NCBI GenBank assembly: GCA_963669315.1
Contig: OY770021.1
Span: 496,001 to 560,000 of the forward strand
Length of the DNA: 64,000 nt
Reading direction: 5' to 3'
DNA from: SZUA-547 sp963669315
GTDB lineage: Bacteria > Pseudomonadota > Alphaproteobacteria > Rhodobacterales > Rhodobacteraceae
The notes below the pieces were generated by a model. That model saw only the letters and a list, made by a program, of their open reading frames with translations. It was not told where the DNA came from and made no database searches. The position numbers and the translations under genes are program-made. The stretch's first letter is position 1. Every line of letters begins with the position of its first letter. Positions 8,632 through 17,155 of the stretch are shown one piece after another.

Positions 8632-9522
8632 ATGAACAACGCAGCGGAAGCGAGCGCCAGCAACTTACTTGGCATCGCGCTCATGACGATCGGCATGGCG
8701 GCGGCGGCGACTTCCGATGCGGTGATCAAGACGGTGTCATCATCCGTCGAACCCCATCATATCGTGACGGTCGTTGGATTCAGCAGCGCGGTGATCTTCG
8801 GACTGGCCGTGAAGCGCAAAGGCCTGTCGTTGCTTACGCTGGATATTCTCCATCCCGCCGCCCTAGCACGTACGATTCTCGACGTCGTCGCCTGGCTGGG
8901 GATCGTTTTGTCGCTCAGCTTCGCGTCTCTGACGATTGTAATGACCATGACCCAGACAGTGCCGATCCTGATAACGCTTGGCGCGATCTTATTCTTGGGA
9001 GAGACGGCGAGCACCCGCGATTGGCTGGCTTTAATGCTGGGCCTGGCCGGAATGTTGCTGATCGTTCGGCCCGGGTACGCCGATTTTGAACCGAGCGTGC
9101 TTTACGCGGTGATTGCGGCGGTTGCGATGGCGGCGCGTGATCTTGCAAGCCGCGTGGCGCCCACGCGCATTACGACAATACAAATCGGCGCGTGGGGAGG
9201 AATCACGTTGGGCGCCACGGGACTGGTCATGTCCCTGATAATCTCGGGGTCGCCGCTGCCGATCACCGTGGATATCGCGCTGGCGTTCACAGCAATCGTG
9301 GCCTTCGCGGCCGTGGCGTTTTATTGCATCACCTCCGCAATGCGGGTCGGCTCCGTCGCCGCCATCTCGCCAATCCGGTACTCGCGATTGGTTTTCGGCG
9401 CGTCTTATGGCGTGATATTTTTCGGTGAGACGATCAGCCTGCCGATGCTTGCCGGCGCGGCGATCATCGTGGGAAGCGGCCTGTATCTTTTGCGGCGGGA
9501 ATTGCGAAGGAAGAAGGCGTAG
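8632..9522 (+). CDS. DMT superfamily (EamA) transporter
   Basis: 296 residues with ten predicted membrane helices in two repeated EamA halves. The first half has the conserved sequence VTMTQTVPILITLGAILFLGETASTRDWLALMLGLAGMLLIVRP; the second ends AAISPIRYSRLVFGASYGVIFFGETISLPMLAGAAIIVGSGLYLLRRE. Such proteins export metabolites or amino acids; the substrate cannot be read from sequence. Monocistronic and convergent with queF. Confidence 0.88.
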   Translation: MNNAAEASASNLLGIALMTIGMAAAATSDAVIKTVSSSVEPHHIVTVVGFSSAVIFGLAVKRKGLSLLTLDILHPAALARTILDVVAWLGIVLSLSFASLTIVMTMTQTVPILITLGAILFLGETASTRDWLALMLGLAGMLLIVRPGYADFEPSVLYAVIAAVAMAARDLASRVAPTRITTIQIGAWGGITLGATGLVMSLIISGSPLPITVDIALAFTAIVAFAAVAFYCITSAMRVGSVAAISPIRYSRLVFGASYGVIFFGETISLPMLAGAAIIVGSGLYLLRRELRRKKA

Positions 9523-9538
9523 CTCTGCACGCTCGCCC

Positions 9539-9997
9539 CTACCCCCGCCCCCGATACGGCGCGACGCCCTGATCGGGCAGCCACAGCCCTTCGGGCGGCG
9601 CGCCGGTTTGCCAGAATACGTCGATCGGGATGCCGCCGCGCGGATACCAATAGCCGCCGATCCGCAGCCATGTCGGCTCGATCGTCTCGACGATGCGCTT
9701 GCCGACCGTCACGGTGCAGTCCTCGTGAAAGGCGCCGTGACCGCGAAAACTCTGGAGGAACAGCTTCAGCGATTTCGACTCCAGCAGGTGCTGGTCAGGC
9801 GCGTAGTCGATCACCAGATGACCGAAATCCGGCTGGCCTGTGACCGGGCACATCGAGGTGAACTCCGGGCAGGCGAAGCGCGCCAGATAGAGCGTGCCCG
9901 CCTGCGGGTTCGGCACCGCGTCCAGCACCGCTTCATCTGGGGAGGCGGGTATCTCCACATCCTTCCCGAGAGAGGTGATCTCATGCAATTCGGTCAC
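9539..9997 (-). CDS. queF: NADPH-dependent 7-cyano-7-deazaguanine reductase
   Basis: 152 residues, the short (unimodular) QueF form. It reduces preQ0 to preQ1 in queuosine biosynthesis. Diagnostic residues are the catalytic Cys region FTSMCPVTGQPDFGH and the motif LESKSLKLFLQSFRGHGAFHEDC. The GTG start has a strong AGGAGG upstream and lies inside the end of gph, a 17-bp overlap that suggests coupled translation. Confidence 0.95.
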   Translation of the reverse strand: MTELHEITSLGKDVEIPASPDEAVLDAVPNPQAGTLYLARFACPEFTSMCPVTGQPDFGHLVIDYAPDQHLLESKSLKLFLQSFRGHGAFHEDCTVTVGKRIVETIEPTWLRIGGYWYPRGGIPIDVFWQTGAPPEGLWLPDQGVAPYRGRG

Positions 9998-10676
9998 TCG
10001 GCGCCTCCTGATCCATACCGGCGGCCCATCGCGCCAGCCCCTCTAATTTCTCGAACTGGTCGAACACGGCCTGGTGCGCGATTTGATCAACGGCCGTTTT
10101 TCGGTAACCCTTGGTGAACAGCAGAAACGGCGCCTGCGCCGCGCGGGCCGTCGCCGCATCTGTCTCGCTGTCGCCGACATAGACCATCGGCCCGTCGCTC
10201 AACTTCTCACCGCAAGCCAGCAATGGGGCCGGGTCCGGCTTCAGCGCGCCGATCGTGTCGCCGCCCACCACTGCGTCGAAATACTGCGCCAGGCCGAACC
10301 GGCGAAGGATGTCACGCGCCGGCGCCTCGGGCTTGTTGGTGCATAGGCCCATGGCGAAGCCCGCCGCGCAAAGATCGGTCAAAGCGCCTCGCACGCCGGG
10401 ATAGACCGTGGTCAGAGTCGCCGGATCGGCTTCATAGGCGGTCTGAAACTTCGCCAGCGCGGCATCGAAGGTGCGCGGGTCCGCCCCGCCCGTCGCGTCC
10501 AGACACCGTTCCACAAGCTTGATGATCCCGTTGCCGATGAAGGCCTTGACCTGCGACAGCGACACATCCTCTCGCCCCAGCGCGGCCAGAGTCACATTGG
10601 CGGCGGCGTGCAGATCCGGGGCGCTGTCGACCAGCGTACCGTCCAGATCGAAGATGATGCGCGGCGGGTGGGTCAC
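9981..10676 (-). CDS. gph: phosphoglycolate phosphatase (HAD family)
   Basis: 231 residues from the GTG at 10676, whose GTGA overlaps the stop of the upstream thioredoxin-like gene; a GTG four codons earlier is possible. HAD motifs: I at FDLDGTLVDSAPDLH, II at GLCTNKPE, III/IV at LKPDPAPLL and YVGDSETDAATARAA. The GNGI and cap-domain residues fit Gph, which hydrolyses 2-phosphoglycolate. Middle member of a three-gene overlapping set (thioredoxin-like, gph, queF). Confidence 0.9.
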   Translation of the reverse strand: MTHPPRIIFDLDGTLVDSAPDLHAAANVTLAALGREDVSLSQVKAFIGNGIIKLVERCLDATGGADPRTFDAALAKFQTAYEADPATLTTVYPGVRGALTDLCAAGFAMGLCTNKPEAPARDILRRFGLAQYFDAVVGGDTIGALKPDPAPLLACGEKLSDGPMVYVGDSETDAATARAAQAPFLLFTKGYRKTAVDQIAHQAVFDQFEKLEGLARWAAGMDQEAPSDRIA

Positions 10677-11230
10677 GCGTTCTTCCACTTTATCGAGCAG
10701 CCCATGGAGGGGGTCTGTTCTTCCGGCCCCCTGCCCGTTTCGGCCACAGCTTTCATCGCCTCGTATAGCTCGCGCGGCGCGTCCGGCGGGGGCGCCTCCG
10801 TCCGCCCGGCGTCCAGGCGGCCCCGGTATTGCAACCCGAGATCGGCGTCGAAGCCAAAGAAGTCCGGCGTGCAGACCGCGTCATAGGCGCGGGCGACCTG
10901 CTGGCTCTCATCATAGAGATAGGGGAATGGAAATCCGTGCCGGGCCGCGAATTCGGCCATTCTATCGGGGTTGTCGGCGGGATAGCTGATCGCGTCGTTT
11001 GAGGAGATCGCGACGGTCGAGACTCCCAATGGCGCCAGATCGCTCGCCGCCGCGACGATCCGGTCGATCGAAGTCTTTACGTAGGGGCAATGATTGCAGA
11101 TGAAGACGATCAGCGTCCCCTTCTTTCCCCTCAGATCAGACAGCGCGTGCGTCTCGCCGTCGACGCCGGGCAGAGAGAAATCCGGGCCTTTCCAGCCAAA
11201 ATTGCAAATCGGCGTTTCCAAAAGGGCCAC
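10673..11230 (-). CDS. thioredoxin-family protein (redoxin/AhpC-TSA-like)
   Basis: 185 residues from the GTG at 11230 (VALLETPICNFGWKGPDFSLPGVDGE); the longer open frame to 11617 is antisense to ubiX and unlikely to be translated. A thioredoxin fold with IVFICNHCPYVKTSIDRIV, which carries CNHC where classical thioredoxins have a CxxC active site. The rest (AISSNDAISYPADNPDRMAEFA, LYDESQQVARAYDAVCTPDFFGFD) is typical of the family. Probably a cytoplasmic thiol oxidoreductase or peroxiredoxin-like enzyme. First gene of the overlapping set with gph and queF. Confidence 0.85.
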   Translation of the reverse strand: MALLETPICNFGWKGPDFSLPGVDGETHALSDLRGKKGTLIVFICNHCPYVKTSIDRIVAAASDLAPLGVSTVAISSNDAISYPADNPDRMAEFAARHGFPFPYLYDESQQVARAYDAVCTPDFFGFDADLGLQYRGRLDAGRTEAPPPDAPRELYEAMKAVAETGRGPEEQTPSMGCSIKWKNA

Positions 11231-11356
11231 GGGGATCTCGCTGCGTAGGAGTATGGGTTCGGCGCAGTTTCCCGCCTTCGCGGCTTCAGCGCAAGAGACT
11301 CCGCGCGGCGGCCGGCCCCCTCGCGCCTTTCCGCGCGAAGGTCTATAGGTAAGCGC

Positions 11357-11956
11357 ATGAGCGCGAATGAAAATACCGCTGCGGGGCCAAGGCGGCTGGT
11401 GATCGGCATCTCCGGCGCGTCGGGCGTAGCCTATGGGGTGCGCGCGCTGGAGCTGCTCCGCGACACGGAGGTGGAGACTCATCTGGTCGTCTCGAAGTCC
11501 GGTGAAATGACAATGGGTTATGAGCTGGACTTGAAGCCCACCGACGTCCGCACGCTGGCCGATCACTATCACCCGGTCGGGGACGTCGGGGCATCGATCG
11601 CCTCGGGCTCGTTTCACACCGCGGGCATGCTGATCCTGCCCTGCTCGATCCGCACGATGGGAGAGATCTGCACCGGCGTTACGTCCTCGCTGCTGACGCG
11701 CGCGGCGGATGTCGTTCTGAAAGAGCGTCGCCGACTAGTGCTGGCGGTGCGCGAAACGCCACTCCATCTGGGCCATCTACGCACAATGACCCAGCTGTCC
11801 GAGATGGGCGCCGTGATCGCGCCGATCGTGCCGGGCATGTACGCGCGCCCGGCCTCCATCGAGGAGATGATCGATCATTCGGTCGGCCGGCTGCTGGACC
11901 AGTTCGGGATTGATGTCGGAACTGCGCATCGGTGGCGCGCGGGTGAGGCCGATTAA
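11357..11956 (+). CDS. ubiX: flavin prenyltransferase UbiX
   Basis: 199 residues, the normal length. It makes the prenylated FMN cofactor for UbiD-type decarboxylases in ubiquinone synthesis. Signature segments: VIGISGASGVAYGVRALELL at the N-terminus, HLVVSKSGEMTM, GSFHTAGMLILPCSIRTMGEICTGVTSSLLTRAADVVLKERRRLVLAVRETPLHLGHLRTM. No ubiD is adjacent. Confidence 0.95.
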   Translation: MSANENTAAGPRRLVIGISGASGVAYGVRALELLRDTEVETHLVVSKSGEMTMGYELDLKPTDVRTLADHYHPVGDVGASIASGSFHTAGMLILPCSIRTMGEICTGVTSSLLTRAADVVLKERRRLVLAVRETPLHLGHLRTMTQLSEMGAVIAPIVPGMYARPASIEEMIDHSVGRLLDQFGIDVGTAHRWRAGEAD

Positions 11957-12051
11957 TCACGCCGCGACAATAAGTCGGTCCGTCATTGTTGCGGCGCAGC
12001 ATCATTGCTGCTCTACGCCGCCTTGTATTCCCAAAGAATGGATCGTCGCCT

Positions 12052-13659
12052 GTGCCCAAGCTGTCCTTTGAATCGTTCGCCCGCCAGATTCGCGCCTCCA
12101 TTCCCAAATCGGATGAGGCCGTCGCGCTGACGCCCGGCCGGATCAAAACAGAGGTTCTGTCGGGTCTGACGGTCGCCCTTGCTTTGGTGCCGGAGGCCGT
12201 GGCCTTCGCCTTCGTCGCGGGGGTCCATCCGCTGGTGGGGCTTTACGCCGCGTTCATGGTCGGTCTGATCACGGCGTTGATCGGCGGTCGGCCCGGCATG
12301 ATCTCCGGCGCGACGGGCGCGCTGGCCGTGGTGATGGTCGCGTTGGTGGCCCAGCACGGGGTCGAATACCTGTTCGCCACAGTGGTTTTGATGGGAATTC
12401 TGCAAGTCATTGCAGGCGTCTTCAGGTTGGGCAAGTTCATCCGGCTGGTGCCGCATGCGGTGATGCTGGGTTTCGTCAACGGTCTGGCCATCGTGATCTT
12501 CCTGGCGCAGTTGACCCAATTCAAGGTTCCGGGACCGGATGGAGAGCTGGCCTGGCTGACCGGAATCTCCCTCTACACCATGCTGGGACTGGTGGCGCTG
12601 ACCATGGCGATCATCTGGCTGCTGCCGAAACTCACAACCGCGATTCCAGCGCCGCTGGCCGGGATCGGCGTGGTGGCCGCCATCGTGATCGGCTTCGGAA
12701 TCGACGTGCCGCGCGTCGGCGACATGGCCACGATCAAAGGCGGATTGCCTGAGTTCCACATTCCCGCCGTGCCGATCAATCTTGAAACGCTGGAGATCAT
12801 TCTGCCCTACGCGGTCATACTCGCCGCGATCGGCTTGATCGAAAGCCTGCTGACGCTGAACCTGGTGGGCCAGATGACCGACCGGCAGGGAGGCGCCAGC
12901 CAGGAATGCGTGGCGCAGGGCGTATCCAATGTCGCGACCGGGTTCTTCGGCGGCATGGGCGGTTGCGCGATGATCGGCCAGTCGATGATCAATGTGAAAT
13001 CCGGCGGACGCACCCGGATCGCCGGCGCCGCGGCCGCGCTGTTTCTGCTCAGCTTCATCCTGTTCGCCTCTCCGCTGATCGAGCAAATCCCATTGGCGGC
13101 GCTGGTCGGCGTGATGTTCATGGTGGTGATTGGCACATTCGCCTGGAACACCTTCCGGATCATGCGAGTCATGCCGCCGATCGCCAGCTTCACAATGCTG
13201 CTGGTCACGGTGGTTACCGTGGTCGAAGATCTTGCCGTCGCTGTTGTCGTTGGCGTCATTTTCTCATCGCTGCACTACGCTTGGAAAAATGCGGAGCGCA
13301 TCACGGCGCGCATACAGGAAGAGAACGGCGAGAAGGTCTACACCATCGTCGGCCCGCTGTTCTTTGGCTCCGCCACCAGATTCGTCGAGCTGTTCGATCC
13401 CAAGCGCGACCCAAGCCGGGTGATCGTGGATTTCAGCGAAAGCCGCGTGGCGGATCAATCCGCGCTCAGCGCGATCGAGGGGCTTGCCGCGAAGTACGAG
13501 GAAGCGGGCAAAGAGCTTCAGTTGCGCCATCTTTCCCATGACTGCGCGATGCTGCTGGAACGCGCCGGGATGATCGTCATCGAATCTGAAGACGATCCCG
13601 AATATGAGGTCGCCGCCGACCACTCGGTCAAGATCGGCCTCTTTGGCGGCGCCCACTGA
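12052..13659 (+). CDS. SulP family anion transporter with STAS domain
   Basis: 535 residues from the GTG at 12052; a TTG at 11986 would add 22 residues with less typical sequence. SulP core with about 12 membrane helices, starting TPGRIKTEVLSGLTVALALVPEAVAFAFVAGVHPLVGLYAAFMVGLITALIGGRPGMISGATGA. The conserved LIGLIESLLTLNLVG-type region lies near residue 265, and a C-terminal STAS domain (VIVDFSESRVADQSALSAIEGLAAKYEEAGKELQLRHLS) follows. Family members carry sulfate, bicarbonate or dicarboxylates, often with sodium or protons; the substrate is not determined here. Confidence 0.9.
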   Translation: MPKLSFESFARQIRASIPKSDEAVALTPGRIKTEVLSGLTVALALVPEAVAFAFVAGVHPLVGLYAAFMVGLITALIGGRPGMISGATGALAVVMVALVAQHGVEYLFATVVLMGILQVIAGVFRLGKFIRLVPHAVMLGFVNGLAIVIFLAQLTQFKVPGPDGELAWLTGISLYTMLGLVALTMAIIWLLPKLTTAIPAPLAGIGVVAAIVIGFGIDVPRVGDMATIKGGLPEFHIPAVPINLETLEIILPYAVILAAIGLIESLLTLNLVGQMTDRQGGASQECVAQGVSNVATGFFGGMGGCAMIGQSMINVKSGGRTRIAGAAAALFLLSFILFASPLIEQIPLAALVGVMFMVVIGTFAWNTFRIMRVMPPIASFTMLLVTVVTVVEDLAVAVVVGVIFSSLHYAWKNAERITARIQEENGEKVYTIVGPLFFGSATRFVELFDPKRDPSRVIVDFSESRVADQSALSAIEGLAAKYEEAGKELQLRHLSHDCAMLLERAGMIVIESEDDPEYEVAADHSVKIGLFGGAH

Positions 13660-13809
13660 CCGTCCTGCTTCGCGGGAATGATCCAAAAAAGACTCGCGCG
13701 CAGCCCAGCGAGGCGGATACGATGCCGCCATAATGCGGCGGCGGAACTATCTGGCGCGGAAACGAGAATTCCGCGCGCAACGGCCGCCCAACAATGGGGA
13801 GATTCGGAA

Positions 13810-14928
13810 ATGACGGACAGTGCGAAGCCTGACGGCGCCTCGAAACCAGAGCAGATGATGATCGATGTCGTCATCCGATTAACGTTTCTCGGTTTATTGG
13901 CCTATTGGGCGGGCTTGCTGGTCGGACCGTTCGTGGTGATCGTCATTTGGGCCGGAATTCTGACCGTTACGCTGTTGCCGGTCTATAACTGGCTGAAGAA
14001 GAAACTCGGCAAGGGCTCCTATGCGTCATTCCTGATCACGCTGGTGCTGCTCGCTATCATTCTTGGTCCGGCGGCTGTCCTGACGACCAGCCTGGTCGAG
14101 AGCGGGCAGAACATCACCGAGGGACTGGAAGCCGGAACCCTGCATGTTCCGCCTCCGTCCGAGAGTGTGAAGGAATGGCCAGTGATCGGCGAGAAAACCT
14201 TCGCGGCCTGGAGCCGGGCCTCCAACAACCTCACTGGCTTCGTCAAACAACACGCGGCGGAGATCAAATCGATCGCGAGCGGCTTCCTATCCGCGGCCGC
14301 CGGCGTTGGTGGCGGCGTGCTTAGCTTCGCCGTCTCGACGATCATCTCCGCTTTCCTTTACGGGCGTAGCGAGAGCATGGCCCACTCGATTGGCAGCTTC
14401 GCGGAACGGATCGTACGGGATAGAGGTCGAGAGTTTGTCGCGATGTCCGGCGCGACAATCCGCAATGTCGCGCGCGGCGTGCTGGGCGTCTCTCTGATTC
14501 AGGCGGTCCTCGCCGGAATTGGCCTGATCGTGGGCGGTGTTCCGGCCGCCGGGCTGCTTGCGTTGCTGATCCTGATTCTCGGCATCGTCCAGGCGCCGCC
14601 TACCCTGATCATCATCCCTGCGATTATCTGGTTCTGGACAGACGCGGAGTTCCTTACGGCGCTCATCTTCACGATCTACATGGTTCCGGTCGCGCTGCTG
14701 GATAATTTCCTGAAGCCGATACTGATGGCCAAGGGCCTGAAAACGCCGATGCTGGTGATCTTCATTGGCGTCATTGGCGGCACGCTGGCCCATGGCCTGA
14801 TCGGTCTTTTTCTTGGCCCGATCATTCTGGCGGTGTTCTATGACCTCCTGACCACTTGGGTGACAGGCGAGATGCCCGCGCCGGACGAAGACGAGGGGGC
14901 CGCGGAAGCGACGCGGGAGACCGCTTGA
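13810..14928 (+). CDS. AI-2E family transporter
   Basis: 372 residues from the ATG at 13810, chosen for GGGGAGATTCGGA upstream. Seven to eight membrane helices of the AI-2E/YdiK/PerM type, with LLVGPFVVIVIWAGILTVTLLPVYNWLKKKLGKGSYASFL at the start and DNFLKPILMAKGLKTPMLVIFIGVIGGTLAHGLIGLFLGPIILAVFYDLL near the end. Family members act as exporters or sodium/proton antiporters. Its stop overlaps the start of the HlyD gene, so it belongs to a three-gene membrane operon. Confidence 0.88.
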   Translation: MTDSAKPDGASKPEQMMIDVVIRLTFLGLLAYWAGLLVGPFVVIVIWAGILTVTLLPVYNWLKKKLGKGSYASFLITLVLLAIILGPAAVLTTSLVESGQNITEGLEAGTLHVPPPSESVKEWPVIGEKTFAAWSRASNNLTGFVKQHAAEIKSIASGFLSAAAGVGGGVLSFAVSTIISAFLYGRSESMAHSIGSFAERIVRDRGREFVAMSGATIRNVARGVLGVSLIQAVLAGIGLIVGGVPAAGLLALLILILGIVQAPPTLIIIPAIIWFWTDAEFLTALIFTIYMVPVALLDNFLKPILMAKGLKTPMLVIFIGVIGGTLAHGLIGLFLGPIILAVFYDLLTTWVTGEMPAPDEDEGAAEATRETA

Positions 14929-15992
14929 TGAAGAACACGATCCGCATCGCCTGTCTGATTGGTCTGGTCATTTTCGGCTGGTATCTGATGGCCGACCGGC
15001 ACACGCCGTTCACAGGCAACGCCCGGGTCAAGGCGGTCGTGGTGCCGGTGGTGCCGCAAGTGTCGGGATACCTGACGGCGATATCGGTCTCGAACGGCTC
15101 TTTCGTGCAGACCGGCGATGTCCTGGCGGTGGTCGACCCCGAGCCCTACAAGATCGCCGTCGCCAAAGCCCGCGCCGATCTTAAGACCGCGACCAGCGAT
15201 GTCGGCGCCAGTTCGGCGGAGGTGGAGTTGGCGCAATCCGGCGTCGCCCGCGCGCAGATCAACCTCGACAACGTCAAGATCCAGACCGAGCGCGTGTTCG
15301 AACTGGAGGAAAAGGGTCTCGTCCCGATCGCGCGTGGCGATGACGCGCGCTCGCAGCTCGCTGCCGCGGAAAGCGAATTGGAAGGCGCCAAAGCCGATCT
15401 CGTCCGGGCGCAGGAGACGCTGGGCGCGACGGGCGAGGACAATCCGCGCATCGAAGCAGCGGTCGCGACCCTCGCCAATGCGGAGCTGAACCTGGCGCGA
15501 ACCCAACTGATCGCTCCGTCGCCGGGGTCGATCGTCGATCTGGTGGTCGACGAGGGTTCTTTCGCCAATCCCGGCAAGGCGGTGATGACCTTCATCTCCG
15601 TCGACGACGTCTGGATAGAGGCCTATCTGACCGAGAACAATATCGGCAATCTGCGGGTCGGCCAGCCGGTCGAGGTCACGCTCGACATGCATCCGGGCCG
15701 GGTGCTGAAAGGCGTCGTGGCCAGCAACGGTTTCGCCGCCTCAAGCGGCAAGGACACAAAACCCGGCGAGTTGACCGATCCGCCCAACGCATCGGGCTGG
15801 ATGCGCGACCCACAGCGGTTCCCAATTCGCATTCGCTTGCCGGATCATTTGGGCAGCGATCAGACCGATGACGTGCTCTATCGCATGAACGGACAGGCGG
15901 ACGTGATCGTCTATACCGGCGACAGCGCAATCCTGAACGCCATCGGCGCTGTCTGGATCCGGTTGATGGCCGTCCTGAGCTATGCCTACTGA
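14928..15992 (+). CDS. HlyD-family membrane fusion protein
   Basis: 354 residues from the ATG overlapping the previous stop (TGATG). One N-terminal membrane helix (5-23) is followed by a biotinyl-lipoyl half (VVPVVPQVSGYLTAISVSNGSFVQTGDVLAVVDPEPYKIAVAKA), a coiled-coil hairpin (about 80-180) and the second lipoyl/beta-barrel part (LIAPSPGSIVDLVVDEGSFANPGKAVMTFISVDDVWIEAYLTENNIGNLRVGQPVEVTLD). This is the EmrA/AaeA-type periplasmic adaptor. It overlaps the DUF2955 gene by 11 bp and probably forms an efflux unit with it. Confidence 0.92.
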   Translation: MKNTIRIACLIGLVIFGWYLMADRHTPFTGNARVKAVVVPVVPQVSGYLTAISVSNGSFVQTGDVLAVVDPEPYKIAVAKARADLKTATSDVGASSAEVELAQSGVARAQINLDNVKIQTERVFELEEKGLVPIARGDDARSQLAAAESELEGAKADLVRAQETLGATGEDNPRIEAAVATLANAELNLARTQLIAPSPGSIVDLVVDEGSFANPGKAVMTFISVDDVWIEAYLTENNIGNLRVGQPVEVTLDMHPGRVLKGVVASNGFAASSGKDTKPGELTDPPNASGWMRDPQRFPIRIRLPDHLGSDQTDDVLYRMNGQADVIVYTGDSAILNAIGAVWIRLMAVLSYAY

Positions 15993-17082
15993 CGCCACAG
16001 TTTCGGCCGAGCCGCCCCCGGCCGAGCCCGCGCCGCATCAAGAGGCGGCTGAGCGCCGCGGCATGCGGCTGGGTTTCGGCGTCGCGACCATGGTCACGCT
16101 GGGCGCAGGACTCGCCTGGCCGCTTTGGACCATTGGCGCGATCTTCTCCAACCTTCTGCTACAGGCGCCCGGCCCCATGCCGCCCAAGGCGGCGCGCGGC
16201 GTTCTCGCCTTCTCGGCGATCTCGATGGCGCTGGTCTGGTACGTCGCGCAGGTCCTGTTGGCCTATCCGTTCTTCTTTTTTGTCGCGCTGGTGGTCTCGA
16301 TCTTCGGCATCTTCCGCTTCGCGGCGAAGGGTGGGCAATTGCTGATCGTCGTCCTGTTGATGATCGCGGTTCTGCTGATCCCGACGCTGCTTTTGACGTC
16401 TCCCAAGCTAGCGCTGATCGCGGCCAGCTGGCTGTTCGCCAATATTGCAATCGCGATATTCGCATCCTGGTTCTTCTTCACGCTGGCGCCGCCCAAGGGA
16501 ACGCCGCCGCCCAAGCCCAAAAAGGCGCCGGTGTCGGACGCGGAGGCCAACAAGCACGCGCTGAAGATGACGATGATCACCGCGCCTTACGCCGTGCTGC
16601 ACTTCGCCATGGGCTGGACCAATGTGCTGCCGTTGATCTTCATCGCGCTTCTTTCAACCGCTCTGAGCGGCGCAAAGGGCAGCGCGATGGGCAAGGGGCT
16701 GCTGATCGCCAACGTGCTTGGCGGATTGCTCGCCATAGCCGCGTCGGAGGTTCTGGTGATGGCGCCGTTCTACCCGCTGTTGGCGGCCCTTTCGGTTCTG
16801 ATCTTCATGATTGGCGCAAAAACGCTGGTCTCCGGCGGCAAGCTCGCGCCTCTGGCCGGATCGGCGATGAACGGGTTCATCGTGTTGTTGGGCGGCGTCA
16901 TAGCGCCTTTCGGGGACAGCGCGGAGATCGCGCTTATCGACCGGCTGGCGAGCATCGGCTTCGCGGTATTTTATGTCGCGATCGCCTATGCGGTCGTCGA
17001 TGGACTGGCGCAGGAGCGCGACGCGGCGGAGGCTGCGAAGCGTCAGTCGCAGGATCCGCCGCCGGAACCGATCGACGTCTGA
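15982..17082 (+). CDS. DUF2955-type membrane protein (efflux partner of HlyD protein)
   Basis: 366 residues with about ten membrane helices, a Pro-rich cytoplasmic N-terminus, a central charged linker (APPKGTPPPKPKKAPVSDAEANK) and a second membrane half. The first segment (RLGFGVATMVTLGAGLAWPLWTIGAIFSNLLLQAPGPMPPKAARGVL) matches the DUF2955/fusaric-acid-resistance-like pattern. Such proteins pair with HlyD adaptors, as here (11-bp overlap), to export aromatic acids or similar small molecules. The substrate is unknown. Confidence 0.75.
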   Translation: MPTDATVSAEPPPAEPAPHQEAAERRGMRLGFGVATMVTLGAGLAWPLWTIGAIFSNLLLQAPGPMPPKAARGVLAFSAISMALVWYVAQVLLAYPFFFFVALVVSIFGIFRFAAKGGQLLIVVLLMIAVLLIPTLLLTSPKLALIAASWLFANIAIAIFASWFFFTLAPPKGTPPPKPKKAPVSDAEANKHALKMTMITAPYAVLHFAMGWTNVLPLIFIALLSTALSGAKGSAMGKGLLIANVLGGLLAIAASEVLVMAPFYPLLAALSVLIFMIGAKTLVSGGKLAPLAGSAMNGFIVLLGGVIAPFGDSAEIALIDRLASIGFAVFYVAIAYAVVDGLAQERDAAEAAKRQSQDPPPEPIDV

Positions 17083-17155
17083 AGTGTCGCGCTTTCCCAA
17101 GTTCGCTTCTGCGTATAGGCTTTTCCCGTCACCTTGAGGGGGGTCGGCGAGAATC

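Noticed and set aside
11231..11617. N-terminal extension of the thioredoxin-like gene
   Set aside because: Antisense to ubiX and without homologous character; the GTG at 11230 gives a normal-length protein.
12013..13086. 357-codon minus-strand frame opposite the SulP gene
   Set aside because: Low-complexity His/Gln/Arg-rich antisense translation of a conserved transporter gene.
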